From: Plectrocnemia conspersa
Taxonomy: Eukaryota; Arthropoda; Insecta; Trichoptera; Polycentropodidae
Direction of reading: 5' to 3'
Assembly: GCA_009617715.1 (NCBI GenBank)
Contig: VTFK01000275.1
Span: forward strand, 558,001 to 622,000
DNA: 64,000 bases
Positions within the stretch are counted from its first letter, which is position 1; each line of letters begins with the position of its first letter. The translations under genes and the position numbers were made by a program. This document shows positions 61,801-64,000 of this stretch, piece by piece. Under the pieces are notes generated by a model that ran no database searches, was not told where the DNA came from, and saw only the letters and a list, made by a program, of their open reading frames with translations.

Positions 61801-62257
61801 TCATTGCATCATTTTAATTAAAACAATAGCTTTTGATGTTACAAAAAAATGTGAGCAAGCATGTGTGTCAATAAACGTAGAATGTATTAATAAACGAAAT
61901 ATTACAGCTTATTGAAATATCTAAAGTCGGTTATTGTATAGAGTAAAATAAATATATTATTAAATTTTATGATACTAACTAAATGGCAGCGAAACCTGTT
62001 CTTAAATGATAACAGGATAGTAATAATATTTTATTATTACCATACTAATTTGTTTTAATTATATTTCGGAATATCAGTATTGGTTTTTTAATGATAATAA
62101 AGTATTTAATTCAGTTATATTTTTTTTTTAAATTACATAAAATATACAATAAGTATATAATCCCAACCTAATATTTATTAAAAACATATGTACATAATTT
62201 TAACTTATTATTTATTTAAAACACATTTTTGTACATAATTTTATGGCTATAAAATAT
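58881..62257. other. Non-coding stretch with several CpG-rich patches
   Basis: No complete gene was recognised. GC-richer patches lie at 59160-59660, 59820-60480 and 60960-61530. A TATATAA occurs at 59314-59320. Minus-strand frames 60076-60306 and 60300-60482 have no motif. This is the part of the window most like promoter or regulatory DNA, but only by composition. Confidence 0.45.
59143..59170 (+). other. Possible tiny first coding exon
   Basis: An ATG at 59143 opens nine codons (MSLRHLVVV) plus one base and then meets GTGAGT at 59171, a strong 5' splice site. A TATATATAG box lies at 59030-59038 and a palindromic TGACGTCA at 58991-58998. Many insect secreted and cuticle genes have such short first exons, but no second exon was found downstream in this window, so this may be chance. 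Confidence 0.15.
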
Positions 62258-62623
62258 GCGTTGAAGTATTAGACATACTTGTAGGGCAAATATAATTTAG
62301 TTATATAAGACACAAAAAATTGATCTTTGAGTTAATTTAACCTTAAAATTGAGATCTAAATAAAATAAAGATATTTACACATCACGCAACTTTTTATTAA
62401 CTATAATTTGACGTATAGTTTTTTAAGAGCGTTGAAGTATTAGACATACTTGTAGGGCAAATATAATTTAGTTATTTAAGACACAAAAAAATGATCTTTA
62501 AGTTAATTTATCCTTAAAATTGAAATCTAAATAAAATAAAAACATCTACGCATGTTTTTCTTTTATTATTTATGTCTATATCAACTTTTAATTAACTGCG
62601 CTTTGACGTATAGTTTTTAAGGA
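62258..62623 (+). repeat. Tandem duplication, two copies
   Basis: Copy 1 (62258-62428) and copy 2 (62429-62623) both begin GCGTTGAAGTATTAGACA and both end in TTTGACGTATAGTTTTT plus a short TAAG(A/G) tail. Copy 2 carries about 24 extra bases near 62550-62590. There is no coding content. Confidence 0.9.
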
Positions 62624-62737
62624 GCTAGTGTGTATCTTTTGTTCATTAATATCTAAGGATACATTAAACAGTTAAATCGTGAAATGCTTATAAAAAATTA
62701 ACGCTAATTTTCACAAAAAATATGTATAGTATAATTA

Positions 62738-63215
62738 ATGCTTGATATTGAAAAAGCATTTGATACCATTTGCCACGAGGGTTTAAACTATAAACTATTT
62801 TATTATGAAGCCCCTGATTATCTGAAAGTTCGAAGCTATGTTGGTTTTTATAAATAATAAACTCTCGACGCCAAGTAAAATTCTATCTGGAGTCATACAA
62901 CGTAGTTTACTAGAGCCATTACTCTTTATATCATAAACTGACATACCTAATTAAATAAATACTTATTTATATACGCTAATTACACAGACGGCAATACTAG
63001 TATTTATCGTTTTAAAATAATTGCAATTAGGTTGAAAAACTACAATAAATAATTTATTGAATGGAAAATTCAAAATAAACTAAAAGAAAATGAATAATTT
63101 ATTTTTACAACACGCAAGCAACTATTGCTTCTACCTCTTAAAAGTGGACAAGGAAACTGCGTTAAATCAAATACATGGACAAATACATCTGGACCTCAAA
63201 CTTAAATTTAAAAAA
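62738..63215 (+). pseudogene. Decayed Jockey-type reverse transcriptase fragment
   Basis: The frame starts MLDIEKAFDTICHEGL (62738-62785), matching the RT block with the first catalytic aspartate (DIEKAFD). LSGVIQRSLLEPLLFIS follows near 62890-62935 and corresponds to GVPQGSxLGPxLF with changes. Then comes a degenerate block where YADDTAIL should be (near 62975-63000, reading TQTAILV). EWKIQNKLKENE and TTRKQLLLLPLKSGQGN (near 63060-63160) parallel the segment after YADD in the intact copy at 36.8-37.6 kb. Stops and frame changes are frequent. It is an older relative of that LINE, probably the same clade. Confidence 0.82.
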
Positions 63216-64000
63216 TAGTTTTAATCTAGCAACTTGTATTTAATTTTAATGTATGTATTTTTAATTGTATATCAAACGTTTGTATTAAAAATAAGATAAT
63301 ACATATAAGATTACAATTGGAAAATATATGATTGTTTCTCTATGATTCTAAAATTACGAAAAATTAACCGATATACATATAATATTAATATTAAATGTTA
63401 AGTAATCCAGCAATTAAAGTAAAATTTTAATATATGGGTTATGTGCTTAAATTATTATATAGAGGCAAACCAGATAAGTGTAAATCTTAAATTATTTTTT
63501 TTAATAAACAGTTTATGAGTAAACACTGTTCCAAATTTTGATAATAGTTAATACCGGTATTTCGGTATTAAAAAACTAGGAAACCAGTACTTGGCATAAC
63601 AGCATTAAAGTTTCTTACAAAGACACACTGCGGTTATAGCAACACATATGAAATAATGAAGATGAGTCGAGATCGTGCGACGTTCTTACGGTGGGCTTGA
63701 CAGCGTGATTTTTATTTATTTAAATCAAATTAAGACCATCGTGACCTAACAGACTACGACAGTCAAAAAAATATAGTAATAAAACGAAGTAAATCATGTA
63801 ATATTTTAATTAAATTATACGAACTGAGCCAGCTCCTCGTAGCTGACATTAAATAGATCACTGCAATGCCAGCGTATTAAGGAGCTAGATGGCGACAGTG
63901 ATAGATAAATCGGCTAGTGGGGAGGTTATGACTCAAAAAAGGACGCAATATTGTTTCTCCAAGATGTTCTGTTTGAGTGAAAGAAAAAAAAACGGGTGGA
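63216..64000. other. Non-coding window end
   Basis: AT-rich to about 63600, then a more GC-rich part to the end of the window. I see no gene or repeat family in it. Confidence 0.45.

Overview
This window looks like AT-rich insect (or at least arthropod) nuclear DNA from a large intron or gene-poor interval. The background is made of long A/T runs, interrupted by short CpG-containing patches of normal complexity. I found no host protein-coding gene, rRNA or tRNA that I could defend. Every coding stretch I recognise belongs to a transposable element: hAT, mariner, Jockey-type non-LTR retrotransposons, and one long-inverted-repeat element with a protein family I know only as uncharacterised. The order of insect cannot be fixed from these families.

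Layout. 1-5.8 kb: AT-rich, with one GC-rich patch ending in a splice-donor-like GTAAGC. 5.8-6.6 kb: a 313-bp direct duplication with a tRNA-like A box. 8.07-11.23 kb: a full-length decayed hAT element with 8-bp target duplication, sitting in one copy of a tandem repeat whose other copy preserves the empty site. 13.14-15.85 kb: an element with ~300-bp terminal inverted repeats (TIRs), a decayed ORF of an uncharacterised family, two perfect hairpins and 177-bp flanking direct repeats. 17.5 kb: a TTAA-flanked (piggyBac-like) MITE. 22.2 kb: an 88-bp TA microsatellite. 23.0 kb: a hAT MITE. 24-35 kb: mostly non-coding, with a foldback element at 35.3 kb. 36.8-37.96 kb: a young 5'-truncated Jockey LINE with an intact reverse-transcriptase C-terminal frame, poly(A) and a 12-bp target duplication. 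40.1 kb: a mariner 3' fragment.

42.3-46.2 kb: a hAT transposase fragment and two short hAT elements, each of the latter with a perfect 8-bp target duplication. 47.6 kb: a 367-bp foldback element. 49-52.1 kb: decayed LINE pieces. 52.2-53.4 kb: a head-to-tail dimer of a GC-rich-ended MITE. 53.7-54.4 kb: a hAT 3' end. 56.7-58.9 kb: two mariner copies in the same orientation. 62.26-62.62 kb: a tandem duplication. 62.7-63.2 kb: a decayed Jockey fragment.

No gene network is visible: the elements are independent insertions of different ages. The most unusual object is the 13.14-15.85 kb element, because its protein family has no function known to me and here lies between long TIRs. Remaining long gaps may hold regulatory or conserved non-coding DNA, which only comparison with related genomes could show.
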